A stretch of DNA of 64,000 bases from Cytophagales bacterium WSM2-2 (GCA_015472025.1 BNHL01000001.1:2019501-2083500), one strand, 5' to 3'. Shown: positions 9,005 through 18,334, counted from the stretch's first letter. Made by a program: numbers and translations. Notes: generated from the sequence alone by a model not told the origin.

Positions 9005-9500
9005 TTTTCTGAGCAAGGTCATCTAACGAAACAAAGCTTGTGTCGATGGTCGTGTGGGCCTGCTTGTAAAAGCTGATCCGCTGAGACCGTAGCCATTGAA
9101 TTTTATCTTTAAGTTGGTCTGTGCCGAGTTTTGCAAAGAGGGGTCGTTCAGAGAGATTTGTTTTCAAAAGCCTTGATGTTATTTCTGAGACCGGCGGGTC
9201 AAGAAAAAATGTTTTACCCGACTTATTCATTAACTCCATATTGTCAAAAAAGCAAGGTGTGCCTCCCCCGGTTGCCATGACAAAACTGGAAGTATCCGAG
9301 CACAGATTTTTCAAAGTCCGGGACTCTACTTCTCTGAAATAATTCTCTTTCTTGATTGCGAAAATTTCCTGAACCGTTTTCCCTTCGCGCCTTTCAATCT
9401 CCAGGTCCAGGTCAATAAAAGTGATAGATAGCTTTTCAGCGAGCTGTTTTCCCCAAGTTGTTTTCCCGCTTCCCGGCAGACCGATCAGGAAGACCTTCAT
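8994..9500 (-). CDS. aroK: Shikimate kinase
   Basis: Phosphorylates shikimate with ATP in aromatic amino acid synthesis. Seen are the Walker A motif GLPGSGKTTWG, the shikimate-binding Asp in FIDLDLEIERREG, FREVESRTL (binding Arg and Glu), ATGGGTPCF, and the LID-region Arg in LSERPLFAKL. At 168 residues it has normal length. It overlaps by 4 bp (ATGA) with the upstream DoxX-like gene on the same strand, which suggests translational coupling. Confidence 0.96.
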   Translation of the reverse strand: MKVFLIGLPGSGKTTWGKQLAEKLSITFIDLDLEIERREGKTVQEIFAIKKENYFREVESRTLKNLCSDTSSFVMATGGGTPCFFDNMELMNKSGKTFFLDPPVSEITSRLLKTNLSERPLFAKLGTDQLKDKIQWLRSQRISFYKQAHTTIDTSFVSLDDLAQKITY

Positions 9501-10597
9501 TGAGCAACAAGTTTCATCACTTCGTCAGCAGTCGGGGTATCATTGTTATGCCAGTTGCCCAGCACTGTTCCGTTTTTCCAGAGTGCAATTCCAGGATTGG
9601 AGCGGATAATTGTTTTTAAAACCGTTGCATCGACTGAGTAAAAAGGAACGGCAAGTTGATTTTCATGTCTGAATTTTTCAATCGATTCGTTGCTAGAAGA
9701 AGTCAGGATGATACACTCCACTTTCCCCTCGAGTTTTTGAGTGAGTTCGCGAATAGCGGCAATGTTTTTTAAGGAAGCCTTTTCCACATTAACTGTGATC
9801 AGCAATTTGTTCCCCTCGAAAGTATAGGGGGTTTTGTCTTCGCCTTCGGGAGACGTTGCGCTGTAGTCTGTAATCTTAGGCTTGATCTTGTCCTCATTGG
9901 TCACGCGGGAAGAAATGTATTTATATCCTTCTTCGGTTATGTATTTCAGCGAAGTGACTTCCTTGCCATCTTTTTCAAAAACATATTCGATGATAGGCTG
10001 TTCGGGGGGCTGCATCTGCTGAGGAATGTTGTTGCCAACCCGGTAGGCTCTGAAATCTTTGAAAGGCAAGTGTCGGATGGCATAAATTCCAAGAAATAAA
10101 CTGATGGCAGTAGTTGCGATGATTGCAGCATCTCCTTCCCGTGTGCGCAAGGCAGGGACGTAACGGTGCTTGTACCAAAACAAGTGCATTACAAAAATCA
10201 TCAGTACCACATCTTTAGAGAACGATTGCCATGGTGTGAGTTTGATAGCATCGCCGAAACATCCGCAATCAGTGACTTTGTTAAAATAAGCGGAATAGAA
10301 AGTAAGAAACGTGAAGAAAAGCATTAGTATCAAAAGTGTCCAGCCTGTCCATTTCATTCGCCAAAAAATGAGAATGGCCACGCCTAGGGCGAGTTCAAGT
10401 ACAATCATGATCATGCCGATCTCCAACGACCATGGAATGAAGTGGTGAAAGAATGAGCCGAAGTCGTCCGTGAAGACTTCGAAGTACTCTTCCATTTTGA
10501 TCTGTGTACCGACCGGGTCGTTGAGTTTGATTAGCCCGGAGAAAATAAATAGTGCTCCAACAAAGAAGCGGGAAAACTGGTCTAAGATCTTTTGCAT
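9497..10597 (-). CDS. DoxX/MauE-like membrane protein with C-terminal thioredoxin-like domain (BT_3928 family)
   Basis: 366 residues. The N-terminal ~170 residues hold at least four membrane helices (RFFVGALFIFSGLIKLNDP, IGMIMIVLELALGVAILIFW, WTLLILMLFFTFLTFYSAYF and others). The motif DCGCFGDAIKLTPWQSFSKD is typical of the DoxX/MauE group, whose members are linked to redox or disulfide chemistry. A periplasmic linker is followed by a domain with thioredoxin-like secondary structure (LITVNVEKAS...VECIILTSSS...AVPFYSVDATVLKTIIRSNPG). The C-terminal domain has no CXXC, so any redox role would depend on the membrane Cys pair. Its start region is clear; it is coupled to aroK. Confidence 0.8.
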   Translation of the reverse strand: MQKILDQFSRFFVGALFIFSGLIKLNDPVGTQIKMEEYFEVFTDDFGSFFHHFIPWSLEIGMIMIVLELALGVAILIFWRMKWTGWTLLILMLFFTFLTFYSAYFNKVTDCGCFGDAIKLTPWQSFSKDVVLMIFVMHLFWYKHRYVPALRTREGDAAIIATTAISLFLGIYAIRHLPFKDFRAYRVGNNIPQQMQPPEQPIIEYVFEKDGKEVTSLKYITEEGYKYISSRVTNEDKIKPKITDYSATSPEGEDKTPYTFEGNKLLITVNVEKASLKNIAAIRELTQKLEGKVECIILTSSSNESIEKFRHENQLAVPFYSVDATVLKTIIRSNPGIALWKNGTVLGNWHNNDTPTADEVMKLVAQ

Positions 10598-10639
10598 ATG
10601 GTTTAGATAGAGATGGTCTTGCCGACCACAGCGCTCAAG

Positions 10640-10999
10640 TTAAAAAATGGGTATTGATTTTTTTAAGATCTGAAGGCGTTTAACAAGTTTTTCAGAAAAC
10701 TCATATACCGAACTGAATTCTTCTTCGGAGATCAGACTTCTTTTTTTAGCTAAGTGAAGACATCCTACAACTTCTATTCCTGACCTAACGGCCGAGCTCA
10801 GCAGTCTTTTAAATTCAGTATTACCCTGGCCGGTTGAACCTTCTGCGATATATAAAGAGACTGAATCGGCAGCCTTTTTTATTTGCGAGGTCAGGTTATA
10901 CATCTCTTCTTTCGGAAAGGACTCAGTCAGCTGATGAACTTTCAAGCTTAATTCAACAGCTTCTTGCCACACCTCCAATTTTTCAAACTTAAATGCCAT
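10640..10999 (-). CDS. Four-helix bundle protein (S23/IVP family)
   Basis: 119 residues starting MAFKFEKLEVWQEAVE, with IKKAADSVSLYIAEGSTGQGNTEFKRLL and LHLAKKRSLISEEEF. This is the conserved pattern of the family first named for proteins coded in 23S rRNA intervening sequences and now known as small stand-alone four-helix bundle proteins (TIGR02436). They form pentamers in known structures; the cellular role is not established. No rRNA is near, so this is the free-standing form. It lies between a DUF1599 gene and the DoxX-like gene on the same strand. Confidence 0.9.
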   Translation of the reverse strand: MAFKFEKLEVWQEAVELSLKVHQLTESFPKEEMYNLTSQIKKAADSVSLYIAEGSTGQGNTEFKRLLSSAVRSGIEVVGCLHLAKKRSLISEEEFSSVYEFSEKLVKRLQILKKSIPIF

Positions 11000-11021
11000 A
11001 TTGTTTTACTGCCGATCGCGG

Positions 11022-11567
11022 TCAATCAACGGTGGACAATTTGATCATGCAAAACACGGAGTAGTTAATCATGTCCTGGTAATTTGCTTTAACTCCTTCG
11101 CTTGCCAATGTTTTTCCTTGATTGTCCTCGATTTGTTTTACTCTTAACAATTTCATAAGAATAATGTCGGTCATTGAGCTTACGCGCATGTCGCGCCAGG
11201 CTTCATCGTAATCGTGGTTTTTATTTTGAACCAAGTCAAACGTCTCATTCACTGCTTTATCATAGAGTGGCTCGAGTTCTTTAAAGTCCATCTCCGTCCG
11301 GTCTGAATTGGTGAGATTCATTTGTATCATAGCGATGAGGCAGTAGTTGATAATCCCTACGAATTCATCCTTTATGCTATCCTCCACCTTTTGAGTTCCC
11401 TTCTCCTGGATGCTACGGATACGCTGGGCTTTGATATAAATCTGGTCGGTAATGGAAGGCAAACGCAGCACGCGCCACGCTGTTCCGTAATCATGCGTTT
11501 TCTTGGCAAACAACTTTTTGCAGCCAGCAATCACCTCTTTATATTCGTGCGTTGTTTTTTCGTTCAT
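11022..11567 (-). CDS. DUF1599 domain protein
   Basis: 181 residues from the ATG at 11567. Two similar halves are visible: KKTHDYGTAWRVLRLPSITDQIYIKAQRIRSI and NHDYDEAWRDMRVSSMTDIILMKLLRVKQI. This is the duplicated DUF1599 unit found mostly in Bacteroidota; the His-Asp-Tyr and Trp-Arg residues in each half look like ligand contacts, but the function is not known. A further in-frame ATG at 11573 would overlap the start of the divergent folP; the TTG at 11600 is unlikely. Only 4 bp separate the two divergent coding regions. Confidence 0.85.
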   Translation of the reverse strand: MNEKTTHEYKEVIAGCKKLFAKKTHDYGTAWRVLRLPSITDQIYIKAQRIRSIQEKGTQKVEDSIKDEFVGIINYCLIAMIQMNLTNSDRTEMDFKELEPLYDKAVNETFDLVQNKNHDYDEAWRDMRVSSMTDIILMKLLRVKQIEDNQGKTLASEGVKANYQDMINYSVFCMIKLSTVD

Positions 11568-11571
11568 AAGC

Positions 11572-12423
11572 ATGCAAAGTAAAATATTTTCGGTCAACAA
11601 AACACTGAATGTTCAGGGCAGGCTTATAGACCTTTCTCAGCCGCGGATCATGGGCATTCTCAACGTGACCCCCGACAGTTTTTACGATGGAAAAAAATAT
11701 GCTGCTGATGGTTCTCAATTAAAGCAAGTAGAAAAAATGCTTTCGGAAGGAGCGGACTTCATCGATGTTGGAGGGTATTCTACCCGGCCCGGAGCAGTGG
11801 AAATTTCTGTGGAGGAGGAATTAAAGAGGGTGCTTCCTGTCATTAAATCAGTTGTAGAAAATTTTCCTTCAACGACTATTTCTATTGATACATTTCGTTC
11901 AGCGGTGGCAAGAGCAGCGGTGGAAGAAGGGGCCCGAATGATTAATGATATTTCGGGCGGAGAGTTGGATACACAGATGTTTGAAACAGTAGTGTCGTTA
12001 AACGTGCCCTACATTTTGATGCACATGCGTGGCACCCCCCAGACTATGACCAGTTTAACTCAATACGAAAATCTGATCAGAGATCTAATAGAATATTTTC
12101 ATCAAAAAATATATAAGTTGACTCAACTTGGTGTAAAAGACATCATCATCGATCCGGGTTTTGGTTTTGCCAAGACGGTCGAACAAAATTTTCAACTCCT
12201 TCAAAACTTGGATCAGCTCCAGATACTGGGAAAGCCAATATTGGCAGGTCTCTCCAGAAAATCCATGATTTGGAGGACACTGAAAACAAATCCTGAGGGA
12301 GCGTTGAACGGTACAACAGCATTGAATACCCTGGCGCTGATGAAAGGCGCCTCAATTTTACGCGTGCATGATGTGCGTGAGGCCAAAGAAACAGTCGCAT
12401 TACTGAGTCAATTGAAATCGTGA
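11572..12423 (+). CDS. folP: Dihydropteroate synthase
   Basis: Condenses p-aminobenzoate with hydroxymethyl-dihydropterin diphosphate in folate synthesis; target of sulfonamides. All core motifs are present: IMGILNVTPDSFYDGKK, DVGGYSTRPGA, SIDTFR, MINDISGGE, ILMHMRGTPQTM, IIDPGFGFAKT, LAGLSRKSMI and GALNGTTALN. From the ATG at 11572 the protein has 283 residues, normal for the family; the longer frame upstream lies inside the divergent gene and is not used. Its stop overlaps the ATG of the RNA methylase gene (TGATG). Confidence 0.97.
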   Translation: MQSKIFSVNKTLNVQGRLIDLSQPRIMGILNVTPDSFYDGKKYAADGSQLKQVEKMLSEGADFIDVGGYSTRPGAVEISVEEELKRVLPVIKSVVENFPSTTISIDTFRSAVARAAVEEGARMINDISGGELDTQMFETVVSLNVPYILMHMRGTPQTMTSLTQYENLIRDLIEYFHQKIYKLTQLGVKDIIIDPGFGFAKTVEQNFQLLQNLDQLQILGKPILAGLSRKSMIWRTLKTNPEGALNGTTALNTLALMKGASILRVHDVREAKETVALLSQLKS

Positions 12424-12956
12424 TGAAAAAACTGAAACTTGAAGAACTGGGGAGAATTTCGGTTGACGAATTTAAAGAGTCAGAGAAAATCCCGGTCTCC
12501 ATTTTGTTGGATAACGTGAGGAGTCTGCATAACGTGGGTTCTGCGTTTCGTACGGCAGACGCATTTCGGATCGAGAAAATTTACCTGACCGGAATTACTG
12601 GAACACCGCCTCACCGCGAAATTCATAAGACTGCATTGGGTTCTACTGAATCAGTGGCCTGGGAGTATTTTGATAAAGCGGAGGATGCAGCCAAAAAGCT
12701 AAAGGATGACCAATACCAGGTAGTGGTCATCGAGCAAACTACAGCCAGTATTTCGTTGGATAAATTCAATCCGGAAAAAGACAAAAAATACTGCCTGGTA
12801 TTCGGTAATGAGGTCAATGGTGTCAGTGAGGCAGTTATCAGTTACGGAGATATTGCCCTTGAAATCCCCCAGGTGGGAACCAAGCATTCGCTCAATATTT
12901 CGGTTTGTTTGGGGATCATCGCCTGGGATTTTTTTTACAAACTGAAACTGAGATAG
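12423..12956 (+). CDS. SpoU/TrmH-family RNA 2'-O-methyltransferase
   Basis: 177 residues with the three SPOUT motifs: VRSLHNVGSAFRTADAF (motif 1), YCLVFGNEVNGVS (motif 2) and EIPQVGTKHSLNISVCLGII (motif 3, forming the S-adenosylmethionine knot). The catalytic Arg is in FRTADAFR. The family methylates ribose in tRNA or rRNA; which site is methylated cannot be decided from sequence. It starts within the folP stop (TGATG), so the two are translationally coupled although not functionally related. Confidence 0.93.
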   Translation: MKKLKLEELGRISVDEFKESEKIPVSILLDNVRSLHNVGSAFRTADAFRIEKIYLTGITGTPPHREIHKTALGSTESVAWEYFDKAEDAAKKLKDDQYQVVVIEQTTASISLDKFNPEKDKKYCLVFGNEVNGVSEAVISYGDIALEIPQVGTKHSLNISVCLGIIAWDFFYKLKLR

Positions 12957-12981
12957 GTGAGGGGTAAATTGGCAGATTGAT

Positions 12982-12989
12982 TAATTTTG
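12982..12989 (+). promoter_or_regulatory. Candidate -7 promoter element (TAATTTTG)
   Basis: An exact match to the Bacteroidota -7 consensus TAnnTTTG, 17 bp before the ATG of the CBM9-like gene. No good -33 TTTG is seen at the usual distance, so this is a moderate candidate. Confidence 0.35.
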
Positions 12990-13006
12990 GACTTTCGATT
13001 TCGGCT

Positions 13007-13804
13007 ATGAAAAAATCTAGTATCCTCTTTTTGATTGTATTGGCTACAAGTGCTTTTGGGCAGAAAAGCGAGAAAGAAAGCATCTCTTTCGAAAAGCCTC
13101 CGGTTATTGACGGACACGTGGAGGACTGGCCTGGAGAGTGGTGGCTGGACCCAGACGGGAAATTCTTCTGCAATGTTGGTAACGATGAAAACAACTTGTA
13201 CATCCGCCTCAAAGTAGCCGATGACCTGACGCAGCAGAAAATAGGACTCTTCGGATTGTACCTTAAGCTCAATCCCAGCGGAAAACGAAAAGGTAAAGTA
13301 GGACTGAAATATCCTGTCGGGAAAGACGAGAGTGAATTCAAAAAAAATGAACCGACCGCTGTAGACAGAGCAAGCGACATCGAAAGTATGGCGCAACTGA
13401 AAAAGGAGCTGGTAAGCGATGTTGAAGTTGTCGAACTTATCGGGTTAGCGAAACAAAGTATTGTTTCCAGCAGACTTGGTCTAACCAATGGGATAGAAGC
13501 TTTGATCCTTGCGCAGGAGGATGGTGCGTACATTTACGAAGCAAAAATTCCGTTCAAGGCATTTCGCATCAACAAAAAAGAGGTGACAATAATGGGAGTT
13601 GAATTTCAAACAGGACGTTACACTCCCAAAAACAACACCAACATGGCCCAGAACCAGTCAATGAGCCCATCTTATGGTAACTCACCCGGGGGATATGGCC
13701 CTGGATACGGGGGTGCCAGGCAACCCCGCGCTTACTTCAACAATGTTCCCTACAACGCGCTCTCCTCTGTCGGGTACTATTTTGTTGGAGTGAAACTGAA
13801 ATAG
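13007..13804 (+). CDS. Exported protein with CBM9/DOMON-like domain
   Basis: 265 residues from the ATG at 13007, which gives the signal peptide MKKSSILFLIVLATSAFGQ. The mature protein opens with PPVIDGHVEDWPGEWW followed by a beta-rich stretch (NENNLYIRLKVADD-like: DENNLYIRLKVADD), the pattern of family 9 carbohydrate-binding-like domains (DOMON superfamily). The C-terminal end has a Pro/Gly/Tyr-rich segment (SYGNSPGGYGPGYG). No catalytic domain is visible. The stop is 12 bp before purM. Confidence 0.75.
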   Translation: MKKSSILFLIVLATSAFGQKSEKESISFEKPPVIDGHVEDWPGEWWLDPDGKFFCNVGNDENNLYIRLKVADDLTQQKIGLFGLYLKLNPSGKRKGKVGLKYPVGKDESEFKKNEPTAVDRASDIESMAQLKKELVSDVEVVELIGLAKQSIVSSRLGLTNGIEALILAQEDGAYIYEAKIPFKAFRINKKEVTIMGVEFQTGRYTPKNNTNMAQNQSMSPSYGNSPGGYGPGYGGARQPRAYFNNVPYNALSSVGYYFVGVKLK

Positions 13805-13816
13805 ACCACGAAAATT

Positions 13817-14983
13817 TTGAACACTGATCGTTACACCCAGCGCGGAGTTTCCGCCAGCAAAGAAGACGTTCATCAGGCCATTAAAAAACTTGATAAGGGC
13901 CTTTTTCCAAAGGCGTTTTGTAAGATCATGCCTGACCTTCTGGCGGCCGATCCGGAATACTGTACGGTTATGCACGCGGATGGTGCAGGAACAAAATCAT
14001 CACTTGCTTATATCTACTGGAAAGAAACTGGCGACCTGAGTGTGTGGAGAGGGATTGCGCAGGACGCCATCATCATGAATGTGGATGATCTTTTATGTGT
14101 GGGTGCCACTGGGCCAATTGCATTGTCGTCCACGATAGGAAGAAATAAGAACCTGGTTCCAGGCGAAGTAATATCAGCCATCATTGAAGGCACAGAGGAA
14201 GTTTTAGAAATGCTTCGCCAGCATGGAATGCAAATCCATAGTACGGGAGGGGAGACAGCAGATGTTGGAGATTTAGTTCGCACTATTATCGTTGATAGTA
14301 CGGTAACCGCCCGTATGAAACGAAGTGATGTCGTTGATAATAGCAGGATTCAAAGTGGTGATGTGATCGTAGGCTTGGCTTCTTTTGGTCAGGCGAAGTA
14401 TGAGAAAGAGTACAATGGTGGTATGGGCAGCAACGGACTTACTTCAGCGCGTCATGATGTGTTCGCCAAGGAGTATGCTAAAAAATACCCGGAGTCTTTT
14501 GACCCCAATGTGCCACTGGACCTGGTTTATTCCGGAAAGTATAAGGTTACCGATCCCGTGATCGGATCACCTGTAAATGCGGGCAAACTTGTACTATCAC
14601 CAACAAGAACATATGCTCCCGTCATTCTGGAAGTCCTCAAAGAATTGCGATCGCAAATTCATGGCATGGTGCATTGCAGTGGCGGAGCTCAAACGAAAGT
14701 ATTACACTTCATTGACAATCTTCATGTCATTAAAGACAACCTCTTTGATGTACCCCCTTTGTTCAAACTGATTCACGACTGCAGCGGAACCGACTGGAAA
14801 GAGATGTATAAAGTCTTCAACATGGGACACCGCATGGAGATTTACTTAAATGAGCAATATGCGGAACGAGTCATCAGTATTTCGAAAAGCTTTGGTGTAG
14901 ATGCCAAAGTAATCGGACGTGTGGAGGCATCAAATGAAAAAAAGGTGACAATCAAGTCACCGCTGGGTGTATTTCAATACTGA
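13817..14983 (+). CDS. purM: AIR synthase (PurM-like phosphoribosylformylglycinamidine cyclo-ligase), TTG start
   Basis: Makes aminoimidazole ribotide in purine synthesis. Motifs of the PurM family include RYTQRGVSASKEDVHQAI, MHADGAGTKSSLAY, QDAIIMNVDDLLCVGA, HSTGGETADVGD and HCSGGAQTKV. At 388 residues it is the longer form usual in Bacteroidota. The start appears to be TTG: an in-frame stop (that of the previous gene) lies at 13802-13804, the conserved RYTQRGVSA begins five codons in, and no ATG or GTG lies between. A weak start may lower its translation. The C-terminal end meets a convergent gene with a 1-bp gap. Confidence 0.93.
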   Translation: MNTDRYTQRGVSASKEDVHQAIKKLDKGLFPKAFCKIMPDLLAADPEYCTVMHADGAGTKSSLAYIYWKETGDLSVWRGIAQDAIIMNVDDLLCVGATGPIALSSTIGRNKNLVPGEVISAIIEGTEEVLEMLRQHGMQIHSTGGETADVGDLVRTIIVDSTVTARMKRSDVVDNSRIQSGDVIVGLASFGQAKYEKEYNGGMGSNGLTSARHDVFAKEYAKKYPESFDPNVPLDLVYSGKYKVTDPVIGSPVNAGKLVLSPTRTYAPVILEVLKELRSQIHGMVHCSGGAQTKVLHFIDNLHVIKDNLFDVPPLFKLIHDCSGTDWKEMYKVFNMGHRMEIYLNEQYAERVISISKSFGVDAKVIGRVEASNEKKVTIKSPLGVFQY

Positions 14984-14984
14984 A

Positions 14985-17051
14985 TCAATAGCTTCCCGAA
15001 TATTTTCGGAGAAACCATTCAGCACTAATCAAAACCAATAGCAAAAAGAAAAACCATTTCGCCTGAACAAGCGGGCTGAAAGTCTCTTCGGTGTGGATTA
15101 AACTCTTTGCTTCAGTCTTTTTATAATTCGAGACGAGCTGCCCTAGGTTGCCAGCTTTAAAAAAATTTCCACCGGTTGAAGCAGAGAGTTTCCTCAGCAA
15201 CCCGAAATCAGCTACGAGATTTTGTGATTCTACATTTTGAGCAGTCACGGAAAACTGACCGGTTACTGTTTCCTTTTTTGAATTCACCTCGGTAGAGGCA
15301 GAATAGAAATAAGTACCTTCTTTCAACCCGCCGACACTGTAGCGCTCTCCGCCGGGGCTCAGTGTATAACTGTAGTTTGTCACAGCGCCCTGCTCATTCC
15401 GTAACGAAAGGTCGATCTTGTTGCCATACATTTTTTCAAAAAGATCGTTGTACACTTGCCCTTCAAACAACGCAGGAGCGGCATCTGTAAATTCATTTTG
15501 TACAGGAAAGAATCTGAATTTGCGTTTATCCTCCAGTGTACTCAGGTATTGAACAAGTCTTGAAAAAGTACCGTCAAATATTTCCGTTTTCTCCGTAGAT
15601 GAGAATTCATCCAGTCGCCAGCGCCACAGACCTTCTCCAATGAAGGCAGCCGTTTTGTGATTGGCGTCTTCCCAAACAAGTAACATCGGACGATCTGTGA
15701 TCACACTACCGATCCGTTGGTTTAACATCACCTGTGCCGTGGGTGGATAAGTGAACTTCCCAAAAGGTACCTGCACTGGTGGAAAATGAGAAAAGCCTGC
15801 ATTGCTATTATCTACGAAGTCAAAATCATGGAAAGCAGCATTCACGCTTGCAGTTACTTCATCTTTCTGAAAAGGATTTTCAAAATTTAAAGGAACTCCT
15901 CCCGCTGTTAATTGACGCAGATTCGTTTTGTTTCCGATGATCAGGAGGACAGAAGACTTGCTCTTGCTGAGTTCATTATATAGTGCTGATGTTTTCGAGT
16001 CTACATCGAAAGGTTGGTGGAAGATGATCAACTCCTCCTGTCCTGGTCGCAACGCTGTCGGATCTGTTTTGGAAAGCCCAGGAATATGGACGATCAATTC
16101 ATAGTTCGAATTCTTTTCAATCACTTCGCGAAGCGCTTTGATGTCAGGATGAGGTGCGGGAGCGATCAGGAGGATTTTTTTCTTGCCCTCAACAACTTCT
16201 ACGAAGATTCCTGTCCTGTTGTTTTTAAGATTGGATTCTTTGTTGACGGGTTCAATAACAACATCCAGCCTCTGAATCCCTTTGTCTTTAGCATCAGCAA
16301 GGAAATCGAATTCAAGAAAAGATTTATTGCCTGTATTCTTTTGTTGTTGGCTGACAACGACTCCGTTTTTCAAGACGGACACCGAAACATTTTGATTCGG
16401 CAATGCCTGCACGGCAATTTCTGCACGTACCGGGAAGCGGTTGCCCTGGTAGACAATTTTGTTGAAAGCAACATTCTTTAAAATTAGGTCAGAGTGTTCT
16501 GTGGTATCCCCAAGACCAACAGTATGAACCGGTACACGCCACGAAGAGTATACAGGTGAGACCCCGGAATTATAAATTCCATCCGTAAATAATACGATTC
16601 CACTCAGATTCTTTCCTTCAAAATCAACAAGTGTTTTCTTGAGGGCCTCATTCAGGTCCGATGTCTGCTGGTCAAATTTTATTTTTTCAGCTTCAGAATC
16701 GGTTAACGTCTTCACTTTTACATCATACCCGATTTCGGATAGTTGTGCGGTTACGTCACCAAGATCTTTTTTCAGCTTTACCGAATCAACAACTTCTTTC
16801 AGAGATAAGGAGTTGTCCACGAGCAACACGACAGCGGGCTTTTCAAAGAGCTGGTTAGTCAATTTCAGGATAGGACCCATCAGCAGGAAGGATAGTAACG
16901 CCACCACCATGAAGCGCAATCCAAACAAGAGCCTGTTGATATTGATGCTCCAGGGATGTTTAGAACGATATAACAAAGTAGCATAACCCAGCCCTACCAG
17001 AACAGAGACCAGCACGAAAGCCGGGGATGATTCAAAAATCAGTTGCTTCAT
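14985..17051 (-). CDS. vWA-domain membrane protein
   Basis: 688 residues. Two N-terminal membrane helices (residues ~9-27 and 42-63) precede a von Willebrand A-like domain with the MIDAS start VVLLVDNSLSL (DxSxS) and VLFTDGIYNSG. An Ig-like region and a Rossmann-like region follow (KKILLIAPAPHPDIKALREVI), and a final membrane helix sits near the C-terminus (WFFFLLLVLISAEWFL). This plan matches the large Bacteroidota vWA proteins related to BatA/BatB-type or glutamine-amidotransferase-like membrane proteins. The function is unknown. It is followed upstream in the strand by rarA and ltaE with short gaps. Confidence 0.8.
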   Translation of the reverse strand: MKQLIFESSPAFVLVSVLVGLGYATLLYRSKHPWSININRLLFGLRFMVVALLSFLLMGPILKLTNQLFEKPAVVLLVDNSLSLKEVVDSVKLKKDLGDVTAQLSEIGYDVKVKTLTDSEAEKIKFDQQTSDLNEALKKTLVDFEGKNLSGIVLFTDGIYNSGVSPVYSSWRVPVHTVGLGDTTEHSDLILKNVAFNKIVYQGNRFPVRAEIAVQALPNQNVSVSVLKNGVVVSQQQKNTGNKSFLEFDFLADAKDKGIQRLDVVIEPVNKESNLKNNRTGIFVEVVEGKKKILLIAPAPHPDIKALREVIEKNSNYELIVHIPGLSKTDPTALRPGQEELIIFHQPFDVDSKTSALYNELSKSKSSVLLIIGNKTNLRQLTAGGVPLNFENPFQKDEVTASVNAAFHDFDFVDNSNAGFSHFPPVQVPFGKFTYPPTAQVMLNQRIGSVITDRPMLLVWEDANHKTAAFIGEGLWRWRLDEFSSTEKTEIFDGTFSRLVQYLSTLEDKRKFRFFPVQNEFTDAAPALFEGQVYNDLFEKMYGNKIDLSLRNEQGAVTNYSYTLSPGGERYSVGGLKEGTYFYSASTEVNSKKETVTGQFSVTAQNVESQNLVADFGLLRKLSASTGGNFFKAGNLGQLVSNYKKTEAKSLIHTEETFSPLVQAKWFFFLLLVLISAEWFLRKYSGSY

Positions 17052-17062
17052 TCAATTCAAAC

Positions 17063-18331
17063 TTAATAGCCATACTTCTCTTTCCATAATTTTTTGAGAT
17101 AGCTTCTCAGCTCCTCTTCTCTCGCATTCCTTCCCGGCTCGTAAAACTTCGTGCCCTTGAGTTTGTCCGGAAGAAATTCCATTTCAGCAAAATTATTTTC
17201 ATAACTGTGAGCATATTGATATTCCTTGCCATAGCCCATGTCTTTCATCAGTTTGGTTGGCGCATTGCGAATAGACAAAGGTACAGGCAGGTCACCGTTT
17301 TCATGCACAGCATTCATAGCAGCGCCAATAGCAACTGTAGCGCTGTTGCTTTTCGGAGAAGACGCAAGGTAGATCGCACACTGAGAAAGAATGAGCTGCG
17401 CTTCAGGGTATCCGATCACATCCACAGCCTGGAATGTCGTTGTTGCCATGACTAGCGCTGTCGGATTTGCATTGCCGATGTCTTCGCTGGCGAGGATCAC
17501 CATTCTTCGAGCAATGAACCGCACGTCTTCTCCACCTTCGATCATCCTGGCCAGGTAATACACGGCAGCATTCGGATCGCTGCCACGTAACGATTTGATG
17601 AAAGCAGAAATAATATCGTAGTGTTGTTCTCCACTTTTATCATAAATGGCAATGTGCTTTTGTGCCGTGTTGATTACCAACTCATCAGTCACCACAATGT
17701 CTCCCGCAATGGATTCTGCGATTAACTGAACGAGGTTCAATAGTTTGCGGGCATCGCCACCGGAAATATTCAACAGCGCCTGGTGTTCTTTAATGATGAT
17801 TTTACGAGACTTCAACTCCTCATCGCGCTTCAATGCCTGATCCACCAGTTTGAGCAACTCTTCCTCGCTTAGCGACTTGAGTGTGTACACCTGGCATCGC
17901 GAAAGCAAAGCTGAATTGACTTCAAACGAAGGATTTTCAGTCGTTGCGCCAATCAGGGTAATGGTTCCTTTTTCGACAGCACCCAACAGTGCATCCTGTT
18001 GTGATTTGTTGAAACGGTGAATCTCGTCAATGAACAGGATCGTACGCGGTGCAAACTTGGCCTTTTCAATGACTTCACGTACATCCTTCACTCCTGAACT
18101 CACCGCGCTGAGTACGTGGAAGGGGCGCTTTACTTCGTGTGCTATGATATTCGCGATCGTTGTCTTGCCTACGCCCGGGGGGCCCCACAAAATCATCGAG
18201 GGAACATTTCCTGATACAACGGCCCTCCGAATGATGCCGTTCGCTCCCACCAAATGCTCCTGCCCGATGAGGTCATCGAGTGTGATCGGCCGCATTCGTT
18301 CGGCCAATGGAGATGGTGAGTTGAACAACAT
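17063..18331 (-). CDS. rarA: Replication-associated recombination protein A (AAA ATPase)
   Basis: RarA/MgsA acts at stalled replication forks and is related to clamp-loader ATPases. Motifs: PLAERMRPITLDDLIGQEHL, Walker A WGPPGVGKTTIA, Walker B ILFIDEIHRFNKSQQD, sensor 1 IGATTENPSFEV, Arg finger in LLSRCQVY, and the family-specific C-terminal tetramerisation region (KSLRGSDPNAAVYYLARM, AIYLASSPKSN). At 422 residues the length is standard. It lies between the vWA gene and ltaE on the same strand. Confidence 0.96.
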   Translation of the reverse strand: MLFNSPSPLAERMRPITLDDLIGQEHLVGANGIIRRAVVSGNVPSMILWGPPGVGKTTIANIIAHEVKRPFHVLSAVSSGVKDVREVIEKAKFAPRTILFIDEIHRFNKSQQDALLGAVEKGTITLIGATTENPSFEVNSALLSRCQVYTLKSLSEEELLKLVDQALKRDEELKSRKIIIKEHQALLNISGGDARKLLNLVQLIAESIAGDIVVTDELVINTAQKHIAIYDKSGEQHYDIISAFIKSLRGSDPNAAVYYLARMIEGGEDVRFIARRMVILASEDIGNANPTALVMATTTFQAVDVIGYPEAQLILSQCAIYLASSPKSNSATVAIGAAMNAVHENGDLPVPLSIRNAPTKLMKDMGYGKEYQYAHSYENNFAEMEFLPDKLKGTKFYEPGRNAREEELRSYLKKLWKEKYGY

Positions 18332-18334
18332 GAC

